Shown here one piece after another: positions 1-5,044 of a stretch of DNA of 5,044 nt; position 1 is the first letter of the stretch; every line of letters starts with the position of its first letter. Position numbers and translations under genes: made by a program. Below the pieces are notes generated by a model that saw only the letters and a list, made by a program, of their open reading frames with translations, did no database searches and was not told where the DNA came from. This DNA is from an uncultured Lachnospiraceae bacterium (GTDB lineage Bacteria > Bacillota > Clostridia > Lachnospirales > Lachnospiraceae), in NCBI GenBank assembly GCA_902773445.1, contig CACYEU010000063.1, forward strand, positions 1-5,044. The letters run 5' to 3'.

Positions 1-185
1 CCCTCGAGAAGCGCCTTGCGCTGCTCATAAGTAAAAAAGCATTTCTTCTGTTTCTGATTCCAGTTGAACTCATCGGTCGAAAGCGCGACGATCAGATAGT
101 CGCCGAGTTCCTTCGCGCGCTTGAGCAGATTGATATGACCGTAGTGCAGCAGGTCGTAAGTTCCGTAAGTAATCACTCGTTTCAT
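1..185 (-). CDS. tagD: Glycerol-3-phosphate cytidylyltransferase (TagD type), N-terminal part
   Basis: This cytoplasmic enzyme makes CDP-glycerol from CTP and sn-glycerol 3-phosphate, the activated donor for glycerol-phosphate wall polymers. Sixty-one residues are visible, beginning MKRVITYGTYDLLHYGHINL. The nucleotidyltransferase HxGH signature is present as H14-Y-G-H17, just after the GTYD strand, and ISTDEF-like ALSTDEF follows at about 34-40. Both match the start of known TagD proteins, which are about 130 residues long, so roughly half the gene lies beyond the left edge. The ATG at 185-183 is supported by AAAGGAG (minus strand, 193-199) seven bases upstream. The gene starts 22 bases after the stop of the 817-residue transferase gene and almost certainly shares its transcript. 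Its product would feed the CDP-glycerol-transferase-like half of that neighbour. A related cytidylyltransferase with another alcohol-phosphate substrate is possible but less likely. Confidence 0.93.
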   Translation of the reverse strand, partial: MKRVITYGTYDLLHYGHINLLKRAKELGDYLIVALSTDEFNWNQKQKKCFFTYEQRKALLE

Positions 186-192
186 GTTAATT

Positions 193-199
193 CTCCTTT
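193..199 (-). promoter_or_regulatory. Ribosome binding site of tagD
   Basis: AAAGGAG on the minus strand lies seven bases before the tagD ATG, inside the 22-base gap after the upstream stop codon. There is no room for a separate promoter or terminator in this gap, which supports cotranscription. Confidence 0.85.
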
Positions 200-207
200 A
201 TGACGGC

Positions 208-2661
208 TCACTCGCCGAGAATATCCTTTTTGATCGCCGCAAGTGCTGCTTCGGCCGCATGCGGATAATTGACCATGATCTGATCGGCGAATTCTTCGCG
301 TGCCTCTTTCTTCGGATCATTTCCTCCGATCACGACATCTGTCAGGAACTTGTCGATCGCCTCCGTGTTATATGAAATATAGCAGTTTTCAAGGCACTGC
401 TTTCCGAGCGGCGCGAATTTCGCATTGATATCGCTCGGATCCTTGAGCATATAACAGCACGGATTCTTTGTATAGAAATACTCGACCAGATATGAGCCGC
501 AGTCCTGGACACAGGCATCGGACGAAGCAAACTCCCTGAGATAATTGCCATTGTCGCTCCAGGTCACGTTCGGCTTTCTCTTGAGCGTATCGATGTATTT
601 CCTGACCGCAAGCGGTCCCCAGTGGTTCGGATCGGAAAGCGTCTTCATCAGGAACGGATGCGGTCTGTAAATAAAGTCAAGCTGCGGATACCGGTCGGGC
701 AGTCTCTTGAAGAAATCCGAGTACCGCTCGAAATTACCGAGCGCCAGGATCTCGTTGCTGCCTCCGCTGACGGAATGATGCAGCGCGATCAGCACTTTCT
801 TCCTGTCAGAATCATTTCTCGGATAACCGTCAAGCTCATCCATCTTGATATAGCCCGAAAGCTCGGCGTTGGCTCCTTTGTTCTCCGAAGCTTCGACATA
901 CTGATTCAGTGTCTCATCGCACTCGAAAAAGGCCTTCCACATATACTGGTAGGTGTCGAGTGCGAGAACTTTGCTGTCATATTTGGACCGGTAGAATCCG
1001 TAGTTGACCATGATCGGAAGAAAATCGCTTTCGACCGCGTAGCGATGGTTATAGCGGAACGACGACAGCATATACGGTGTCGTATAGCAGACGATATCCA
1101 TGCCGTCACACAAATCACTCCAACGGCCGATCTCATCGACCTGCGCATGAAGAATATGGTCCTTCTCATATCCGAGCGCGGCAAGTTCAGTCTCGTTCTT
1201 TTCGATCGTCTCCCAGATCTCATCATTGATCTCCTGATCAGCGTTGGACTGCCATCTGAGATCAGGCATGACCGCAATATACGGCTCGAACAGATCATCT
1301 TCCTGCATGGCTTTATACAGAGACTGTGCCGGGAACATCGATGTATTGATGATAAAGAACAGCACTTTGATCTTCTCTCCGCGCTTGACCTTTTCAGCGA
1401 TCCTCGCACATCTGTCCGCAAATGACGCGCGGTACTCTTCCATCGTCGGCCATGTGTATTCGCGTTCCTTAAACGGTTTGACCTCGATATACTGTGCCAG
1501 TTCAGGAGCATTATCCTGAATGACTTTCAATACCTGATTCAGGTCCTCCGTCGGCTTGCGGGTAAACGCTTTGACTTTGACGAACGGAATCCGGTACTTT
1601 GTCAGCAGCGTCAGCGGATGGTCGTAGACATGAACGCCTTCATCTTCACAGACCAGTTTATATGTCAGTCCCCTGTCGGCGAGATAAGGTGTCAGTTTGG
1701 TCTCCAGTCTGGCGACAACCGTGCCGCGGTCATACTTGCCTTTAACGCGGGATAAGAATTCACTCAGATAACCGCTGTCGATGACTTTGCGTTTGAATAC
1801 AATGAAATATGACGAGATATGCTCATCAAAATTCGGAGCCGCATTGGTTGTATAGCCCCAGAAATCGCATGGTTCAGCGCTCATCTTGTCCCAAGTCTCG
1901 GAGAACGGATAGATCGGGCCGTAACTCGAATCGTTCATCATAACCAATTCGTCACAGACATCGGCATCGAGAAGACCATTGTTCAGCGCGTATTCAAGAC
2001 CGCGCTTGTATGAACCGAAATCATACTGTTCATGGCGTTCGAACTTTGCATAGCAGATCAGACCCTCGAGCTGATCGAGTTCTTCCGGAATGACTTTACA
2101 GTCGGCGACCAGTACGATATTGTCAACGACTTCTTTTAATCCGTGCAGCAGATAGAGAAGTGTGCCTGGGACTTTGCCGTTGCCGAAAAAGCAGGACAGC
2201 ACAACGGTTCTGCGCTTATCGACCGGCGCCTTGGAAAATTCCCGCTCATATTCAACAGTTCCCTCAGGAAATGTCACATCCTTCAGGTCGAGCTGTGATA
2301 TCTCTCTGGCCTGGCCGCGTCCGAATCTCTCGAAGTGCACGAGAGGATTCATCTTTGCAAGCTGAACATCGCTGTTTAACGCAAAGTATTCCTCACTGCA
2401 AAAAGCTCTCGACGGATCGTTATGCAGGAAGCCTCCAAAGCGCAGATAATGCTCGGCCAGTGTCATCCCCAGATCGTCGCGCTGCAAATCGATATTGTTG
2501 CGCCGATACCAGTCTTCATCCCAATACTTTGACTTCTCGATCAGCGCGATGTCTCCCTCATATTCAGCATCATGCAGATAGGCATTTCTGATCGCATCCG
2601 CTACTTTGTGCAGGTTCTTAGCGCACCAGACTGCCTTCTTGATCTTACCGCGAATTCCCAT
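208..2661 (-). CDS. Two-domain wall-polymer glycosyltransferase: RgpF-like plus CDP-glycerol transferase-like
   Basis: The product is an 817-residue cytoplasmic or membrane-associated protein with no signal peptide or obvious membrane segment. Residues about 46-120 hold two imperfect copies of a short motif (DWYRRNNIDL...HYLRFG and EYFALNSDVQ...HFERFGRG). It resembles the 'YL..NPDV...PL.HYL.FG' repeat seen in other bacterial glycosyltransferases. Residues about 150-400 match rhamnan synthesis protein F: YDFGSYKRGLEY (213-224), MMNDSSYGPIYPF (241-253), DFWGYT (266-271) and HISSYFIVFKR (281-291). Residues about 430-775 resemble CDP-glycerol glycerophosphotransferases: the RPHP motif (666-669) and QDCGSYLVEYFYTKNPCCYML (719-739), equivalent to the usual TDYSS...P region. 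The usual WHGT motif is not visible; NYGF occupies roughly that place. The fusion suggests assembly of a rhamnose-type polysaccharide bearing glycerol phosphate, but substrates are inferred. The ATG is supported by GAAGGAGAG at 2671-2679. It is followed after 22 bases by tagD. Confidence 0.9.
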   Translation of the reverse strand: MGIRGKIKKAVWCAKNLHKVADAIRNAYLHDAEYEGDIALIEKSKYWDEDWYRRNNIDLQRDDLGMTLAEHYLRFGGFLHNDPSRAFCSEEYFALNSDVQLAKMNPLVHFERFGRGQAREISQLDLKDVTFPEGTVEYEREFSKAPVDKRRTVVLSCFFGNGKVPGTLLYLLHGLKEVVDNIVLVADCKVIPEELDQLEGLICYAKFERHEQYDFGSYKRGLEYALNNGLLDADVCDELVMMNDSSYGPIYPFSETWDKMSAEPCDFWGYTTNAAPNFDEHISSYFIVFKRKVIDSGYLSEFLSRVKGKYDRGTVVARLETKLTPYLADRGLTYKLVCEDEGVHVYDHPLTLLTKYRIPFVKVKAFTRKPTEDLNQVLKVIQDNAPELAQYIEVKPFKEREYTWPTMEEYRASFADRCARIAEKVKRGEKIKVLFFIINTSMFPAQSLYKAMQEDDLFEPYIAVMPDLRWQSNADQEINDEIWETIEKNETELAALGYEKDHILHAQVDEIGRWSDLCDGMDIVCYTTPYMLSSFRYNHRYAVESDFLPIMVNYGFYRSKYDSKVLALDTYQYMWKAFFECDETLNQYVEASENKGANAELSGYIKMDELDGYPRNDSDRKKVLIALHHSVSGGSNEILALGNFERYSDFFKRLPDRYPQLDFIYRPHPFLMKTLSDPNHWGPLAVRKYIDTLKRKPNVTWSDNGNYLREFASSDACVQDCGSYLVEYFYTKNPCCYMLKDPSDINAKFAPLGKQCLENCYISYNTEAIDKFLTDVVIGGNDPKKEAREEFADQIMVNYPHAAEAALAAIKKDILGE

Positions 2662-2670
2662 TTGCCGATA

Positions 2671-2679
2671 CTCTCCTTC
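2671..2679 (-). promoter_or_regulatory. Ribosome binding site of the 817-residue transferase gene
   Basis: GAAGGAGAG on the minus strand ends about 9-11 bases before the ATG at 2661. An upstream ATG (2681-2679) overlaps it, is out of frame with the main gene and has no ribosome binding site of its own, so 2661 is the better start. Confidence 0.75.
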
Positions 2680-2711
2680 ATTGCTGAATCAACGCATATA
2701 TCGCTTTATTT

Positions 2712-2740
2712 ATCATATCATCTATATCATCTTACATCAA
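2712..2740 (-). promoter_or_regulatory. Vegetative-type promoter for the transferase-tagD operon
   Basis: On the minus strand, TTGATG (2740-2735) and TATGAT (2717-2712) are separated by exactly 17 bases. A TG lies one base before the -10 box, giving an extended -10 element. Transcription would begin near 2705, leaving a 5' leader of about 44 bases that contains the ribosome binding site. The left copy of a 14-base direct repeat (2749-2762) lies just upstream of the -35 box. The motif is strong by eye; activity is inferred. Confidence 0.65.
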
Positions 2741-2748
2741 GATAACCA

Positions 2749-2762
2749 CTTTGAAGTACTGA
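2749..2762 (+). repeat. Left copy of 14-base direct repeat flanking the nuclease block
   Basis: CTTTGAAGTACTGA occurs here and again at 3986-3999 in the same orientation. The bases that follow stay partly alike (tccggtta here, agccgtta there). This copy sits just upstream of the transferase promoter -35 box. Confidence 0.7.
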
Positions 2763-2780
2763 TCCGGTTAAAGGAATCTG

Positions 2781-2833
2781 TATCCCGTTGACAATGCATT
2801 GACAAGGAAGAAATATCCCGTTTTAGTGCATGG
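2781..2833 (+). repeat. Imperfect direct repeat TATCCCGTT-N4/5-TGCAT, 33-base period
   Basis: TATCCCGTT occurs at 2781-2789 and 2814-2822, each followed after four or five bases by TGCAT (2795-2799 and 2827-2831). The 33-base period is about three helical turns, placing both copies on one face of the DNA. The first copy contains the perfect 10-base palindrome CAATGCATTG (2792-2801) flanked by two TTGACA hexamers (2788-2793 and 2799-2804). A regulator binding site is a reasonable reading but no regulator is visible in the window. Confidence 0.5.
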
Positions 2834-2881
2834 ATTGTCCCCCTCAATGTCTGTTTAGCATTGAATACCGAAAAATCCTTT

Positions 2882-2951
2882 AAAATACTGCATCTTTTCC
2901 TGTCGCACACCCGGAAAAGCATCAAAAAAGCGCTCTGAAGTGCAGTATTTT
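2882..2951. repeat. Long inverted repeat with nested hairpin (copies A and B of the TACTGCA motif)
   Basis: AAAATACTGCA (2882-2892) is the perfect reverse complement of TGCAGTATTTT (2941-2951), an 11-base stem. Nested inside, CTTTTCC (2894-2900) pairs with GGAAAAG (2913-2919) across a 12-base loop. The structure is not followed by a T-run on either strand, so it does not look like an ordinary terminator. It could be a folded RNA element or a pair of divergent protein sites. Confidence 0.6.
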
Positions 2952-2983
2952 CCGCAATTTTCTTTATATCAATGCTTTTTTGA
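2922..2983. repeat. Second inverted repeat, overlapping the first
   Basis: TCAAAAAAGC (2922-2931) is the perfect reverse complement of GCTTTTTTGA (2974-2983), a 10-base stem enclosing 42 bases. It overlaps and would compete with the 2882-2951 pairing if both formed in one RNA. The enclosed loop is long, so an intrinsic terminator on the plus strand is unlikely despite the T-tract. Confidence 0.45.
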
Positions 2984-2999
2984 AGGTTGTTCTGCTTTT

Positions 3000-3041
3000 A
3001 GATGCAGTAAAACTCTTGAAAAATCTCTATGCACTGCATCT
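3000..3041. repeat. Inverted repeat (copies C and D of the TACTGCATC motif)
   Basis: AGATGCAGT (3000-3008) and ACTGCATCT (3033-3041) form a perfect 9-base stem with a 24-base loop. Copy D shares an 11-base direct match, ACTGCATCTTT, with copy A (2887-2897 and 3033-3043). Copy C can pair instead with copy A over 10 bases (2886-2895 with 3000-3009), so alternative folds exist. Confidence 0.6.
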
Positions 3042-3084
3042 TTCAGGGCCAAATGGTAATAGAGTCCAGTTTCTGTCACCGACT

Positions 3085-3114
3085 GTCGAAAAACGTCGAA
3101 AAATGTCGACGAAA
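3085..3114 (+). repeat. Three GTCGA boxes at exact 10-base spacing
   Basis: GTCGA begins at 3085, 3095 and 3105; the first two units are GTCGAAAAAC and GTCGAAAAAT, and the third diverges to GTCGACGAAA. The last two also make a small hairpin, CGTCGA (3094-3099) with TCGACG (3106-3111) around a six-base loop. The array lies just upstream of the candidate -35 box of the nuclease-like gene, where phased operator boxes would be expected. Confidence 0.5.
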
Positions 3115-3130
3115 GTATCAGAAAATCGCA

Positions 3131-3159
3131 TTGTCTGTCTGATTTCAGTCCGCCATAAT
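3131..3159 (+). promoter_or_regulatory. Candidate promoter of the nuclease-like gene
   Basis: TTGTCT (3131-3136) and CATAAT (3154-3159) are separated by 17 bases, matching four and five positions of the vegetative consensus. The AT-rich run after it gives other possible -10 boxes. Transcription would start near 3166, about 30 bases before the start codon. A small inverted repeat, ATCAGA (3117-3122) with TCTGAT (3138-3143), straddles the -35 box and could be an operator. Confidence 0.5.
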
Positions 3160-3183
3160 ATATATTCATTTGTTTGTGTTTTG

Positions 3184-3190
3184 AAGGAGG
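3184..3190 (+). promoter_or_regulatory. Strong ribosome binding site that selects a TTG start
   Basis: AAGGAGG is a near-perfect Shine-Dalgarno sequence six bases before TTG at 3197. The first in-frame ATG (3212) would be 21 bases away, too far, so TTG is the likely start. Confidence 0.8.
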
Positions 3191-3196
3191 TGGCTT

Positions 3197-3991
3197 TTGT
3201 TACTGTCAGCAATGGATTCTCAACTTGATCTGATTGAAAACAGAATCAATGAGATCAGAAAAGAACTTGCGAAACTGCCTAAGGGTTCTTTGAATATTGT
3301 ACATGCAAATGTTCATGGAAAGACCCTGATTCGTTATTATCACTATCATGACGGTGTTCAGACCAGTTTAAGAAAAGACTCCATTCTTCTACGGGATCTG
3401 GCCAGAAAGAAATGTCTCGAGCTTGACTTGAAAAACCTGATGTCGATCAGGACAGCAACCAATATGTTTGTACGTCATCATTCACCGACAGCTAATGTAG
3501 TGGATTTTTTATCTTCGAATCCCGAGCTATGCGATATATTGAAAGATTCGTCGGTGCCGGCAGATTTCTCGCTTGCGGAATGGGTTTTAAATGAGTGTCC
3601 GCCGGAACAAAAGAATGTTCCCCATCCGGAATTGCGCATCCACAAAATGAAATCCGGGCATATCGTCAGATCCAAATCTGAAGGCCTTATCGATAACGGT
3701 CTTTATGATGCAAAAATCCCGTTTCGCTATGAAGACCCGATGAGTATTGGCGGGCGGACAATATATCCTGACTTCACTATCAGGCATCCGGAAACAGGTG
3801 TTTTCTTCTACTGGGAGCACTTTGGTCTGATGGATAACGAGCAGTATATTGAGAGTGCTGTAAGAAAAATCGGGTTGTATGCCTATGCAGGCATTCTTCC
3901 CGGTCACAATCTGATCACAACTTTCGAAACTGCCGCATCGCCTCTGCTATACGACGATATTCTGGCTATTATCAGCCATTACTTTCTTTGA
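3197..3991 (+). CDS. Uncharacterised protein with PD-(D/E)XK nuclease-like C-terminal domain
   Basis: The product is 264 residues, cytoplasmic, with no signal peptide or membrane segment. Residues about 7-28 look helical and charged, possibly a coiled coil. A small region follows (about 29-80: GSLNI...HGKTLIRYYHYHDGV...LLRDLARKKCLE) of a kind I associate with uncharacterised Bacillota proteins of this size. The C-terminal half has a nuclease-like order: VRSKSE with Glu162, a strand-rich segment, YPDFTI with Asp192, then FYWEHFG with Glu207, and a downstream helix with Lys224. In PD-(D/E)XK enzymes the third motif is usually E-x-K; here E-x-H is seen, so catalysis is plausible but unproven. 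The gene is antiparallel to the wall genes, reads as more AT-rich than them by eye, has its own strong ribosome binding site, and ends 19 bases from the convergent sulfatase gene. No restriction methylase or defence partner is visible, so I assign no function. Confidence 0.85.
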   Translation: MLLSAMDSQLDLIENRINEIRKELAKLPKGSLNIVHANVHGKTLIRYYHYHDGVQTSLRKDSILLRDLARKKCLELDLKNLMSIRTATNMFVRHHSPTANVVDFLSSNPELCDILKDSSVPADFSLAEWVLNECPPEQKNVPHPELRIHKMKSGHIVRSKSEGLIDNGLYDAKIPFRYEDPMSIGGRTIYPDFTIRHPETGVFFYWEHFGLMDNEQYIESAVRKIGLYAYAGILPGHNLITTFETAASPLLYDDILAIISHYFL

Positions 3992-3999
3992 AGTACTGA
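3986..3999 (+). repeat. Right copy of 14-base direct repeat flanking the nuclease block
   Basis: CTTTGAAGTACTGA is identical to 2749-2762. This copy spans the last sense codon and TGA stop of the nuclease-like gene and runs into the 19-base gap before the sulfatase gene end. With the left copy it brackets about 1.2 kb. Confidence 0.7.
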
Positions 4000-4010
4000 A
4001 GCCGTTAGCA

Positions 4011-5044
4011 TCAATGCCGCGGAGTCTGAGTTTTGGCGGCGAAATAGTTGGTGATCATCGGCATCACGATGTCGAGTTCATCGGCAGTCAGCTCCCTGGG
4101 CTGCGCATCTTTCGTCAGATAGATCCTGGTCGCATCGTAGAAGACCGTATCGAAGTTATTGGCATTTGTGACCGGCGAGAACAGAGATGTGCCAAGGAAA
4201 TAGTTATCGTCTGATACATCGATGTAATCAAGAATCGTCGGCGTGAAATCGATCGTATTGCGCCCTTTGGCATCGATATTCTGCGCGACGACGCCGTTAT
4301 GGTAGATCATTAGCGGCATCTGATCGAGCACCGCGTCGATCCGCGGCTCATGCGGGAAGACACGGTTGTATTCATTTTCCGCGTAAGTCGCGTGGTCGGC
4401 TGTAAAAACAACGATCGTATTATCGGCATACTCGCTTTTATCAAAGCGGTCCATAAAAGCGCCGAACTGATAATCAAGATTGTAGAAGCGGTTCAGGATC
4501 GCGCTTTTCCCGTCACCGAATTTCTGATCCGGCGAATCAGTCGCGAGATGTGTCCCGAACGTATACATACCGATGAAGAACGGCTCTCCGTCACTTGCTT
4601 CCATCGTCTCGTACAATTTGTCAAACGCCTGCTTGTCTGACAGGGAACCTGTCGCTCCGGCATCGAGCGAACGATCCGATATGACATCATCAAATCCGAA
4701 TGTTTCGAGGTATTCGGTAAACTGCATATTCTTCGGCTCTGTATTGATAAACGCAGTCTGATATCCCTGATCTTTCAACTCGCTCTGCAGTGATGTCAGC
4801 GTGTTCGTGTCGAGATTGTCAAGCTGATACCCCGAATAGAGTTGGCCGGTCAGCGCGCGGTATGTCGCAAACGTATGATTGTAGTAGTTGGTAAAACTGA
4901 TCGATTTGCTTCCCAGATCGCGGACATTCGGCATGACGCCGCGTTCATCATTAACAATATTTGATGACAGACCTTCAGCAAAGATCACAACGATGTTCGG
5001 CTGTTCCGGAAGCGAATCAGGTTTGTTCTTGTACTGGTCGACCC
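4011..5044 (-). CDS. LTA synthase / MdoB-type sulfatase-fold transferase, C-terminal part
   Basis: The frame is open to the right edge, so the 343 visible residues are the C-terminal catalytic part; a start at GTG 4988 would cut into the first core strand and is not credible. The segment starts just before the domain (EQPNIVVIFAEGLSS). Counting from the first full codon at 5042, the sulfatase/LtaS-type residues can be placed: Glu23 in FAEG as metal ligand, Thr60 in HTFATYRAL as the likely nucleophile, FIGMYTFGTH with His165, and FTADHATY with Asp216-His217. DQMPLMIYHNG and the DFTPTILDYI segment complete the fold. Family members usually have about five N-terminal membrane helices and act outside the membrane, moving phosphoglycerol or similar groups onto lipid or polysaccharide acceptors. 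Threonine rather than cysteine at the nucleophile favours a phosphotransferase over a true sulfatase. Substrate is unknown; the neighbouring tagD and wall transferase support an envelope role. Confidence 0.88.
   Translation of the reverse strand, partial: VDQYKNKPDSLPEQPNIVVIFAEGLSSNIVNDERGVMPNVRDLGSKSISFTNYYNHTFATYRALTGQLYSGYQLDNLDTNTLTSLQSELKDQGYQTAFINTEPKNMQFTEYLETFGFDDVISDRSLDAGATGSLSDKQAFDKLYETMEASDGEPFFIGMYTFGTHLATDSPDQKFGDGKSAILNRFYNLDYQFGAFMDRFDKSEYADNTIVVFTADHATYAENEYNRVFPHEPRIDAVLDQMPLMIYHNGVVAQNIDAKGRNTIDFTPTILDYIDVSDDNYFLGTSLFSPVTNANNFDTVFYDATRIYLTKDAQPRELTADELDIVMPMITNYFAAKTQTPRH

Larger units (their letters stand above)
2662..3196. other. Repeat-rich non-coding region between divergent genes
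   Basis: This stretch separates the minus-strand transferase gene from the plus-strand nuclease-like gene. I see no convincing coding sequence in it: the short open frames lack ribosome binding sites and overlap hairpin-forming repeats. The left 80 bases carry the transferase promoter and leader. From about 2749 to 3145 it is dense in short direct and inverted repeats, listed separately. From about 3131 it holds the likely promoter and leader of the nuclease-like gene. This is much longer than two divergent promoters need, so a small RNA, a multi-site operator or the remains of a mobile element are all possible. Confidence 0.75.

Noticed and set aside
622..1425. Open frame of 267 codons on the plus strand
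   Set aside because: Antisense shadow of the transferase gene; the opposite strand has clear RgpF and CDP-glycerol-transferase motifs, while this translation shows none and has no ribosome binding site.
906..1511. Open frame of 201 codons on the minus strand
   Set aside because: It lies wholly inside the 817-residue gene in another frame, has an arginine/serine-rich shadow composition and no recognisable domain.
2604..2681. Leader peptide beginning at the ATG overlapping the transferase ribosome binding site
   Set aside because: It has no ribosome binding site of its own and runs out of frame into the main gene; no regulatory codon run is visible.
2882..2951. Intrinsic terminator at the A/B inverted repeat
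   Set aside because: The outer stem is AT-rich with a 48-base enclosed segment and is not followed by a T-run on either strand.
2882..3043. CRISPR array
   Set aside because: Repeats are about 10 bases, in mixed orientation and irregularly spaced; no cas gene is present.
2980..3228. Open frame of 82 codons on the plus strand in the repeat-rich region
   Set aside because: It starts at a TTG with no ribosome binding site, runs through the C/D hairpin and GTCGA boxes, and overlaps the better-supported nuclease-like gene start in another frame.
4011..4988. Complete sulfatase gene starting at GTG 4988
   Set aside because: The frame stays open to the window edge and the upstream residues (EQPNIV) belong to the first core strand, so the gene is truncated by the window.

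Overview
The window looks like a cell-envelope glycopolymer locus from a Bacillota (low-GC Gram-positive) bacterium of moderate GC. The evidence is a TagD-type glycerol-3-phosphate cytidylyltransferase, a large rhamnan-synthesis-F/CDP-glycerol-transferase-like protein, an LtaS/MdoB-type sulfatase-fold phosphoglycerol transferase, and strong AGGAG ribosome binding sites. I would not place it below phylum; a gut Clostridia or Erysipelotrichia member would fit.

Layout. Three envelope genes lie on the minus strand. At the right edge is the C-terminal part of a sulfatase/LTA-synthase-family protein (4011-5044, N-terminus outside the window). In the middle-left is an 817-residue two-domain glycosyltransferase (208-2661). 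Only 22 bases after it comes the N-terminal half of tagD (1-185, C-terminus outside). The 817-residue gene and tagD form an operon, with a good extended -10 promoter at 2712-2740. TagD makes CDP-glycerol, and the C-terminal half of the 817-residue protein resembles enzymes that transfer glycerol phosphate from CDP-glycerol. This suggests a polymer combining rhamnose-type sugars with glycerol phosphate. The sulfatase-fold enzyme would act outside the membrane, adding phosphoglycerol or a similar group.

Between 2662 and 4010 this same-strand series is interrupted by an oppositely oriented gene, 3197-3991. It encodes a 264-residue uncharacterised protein whose C-terminal half looks like a PD-(D/E)XK nuclease fold. 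Its ORF ends 19 bases from the sulfatase stop and is preceded by a repeat-rich non-coding stretch of roughly 400 bases. That stretch holds four copies of a TACTGCATC motif in both orientations, which can form alternative hairpins. It also holds a 33-base-period direct repeat, a 10-base palindrome and three GTCGA boxes at exact 10-base spacing. A 14-base direct repeat (2749-2762 and 3986-3999) brackets the nuclease gene and this leader.

My main hypothesis is that the 2763-3999 block is a separately acquired module with its own structured or regulatory DNA, placed inside an otherwise ordinary wall-polymer cluster. The repeats and hairpins are read directly from the sequence; the insertion and the functions are inference.
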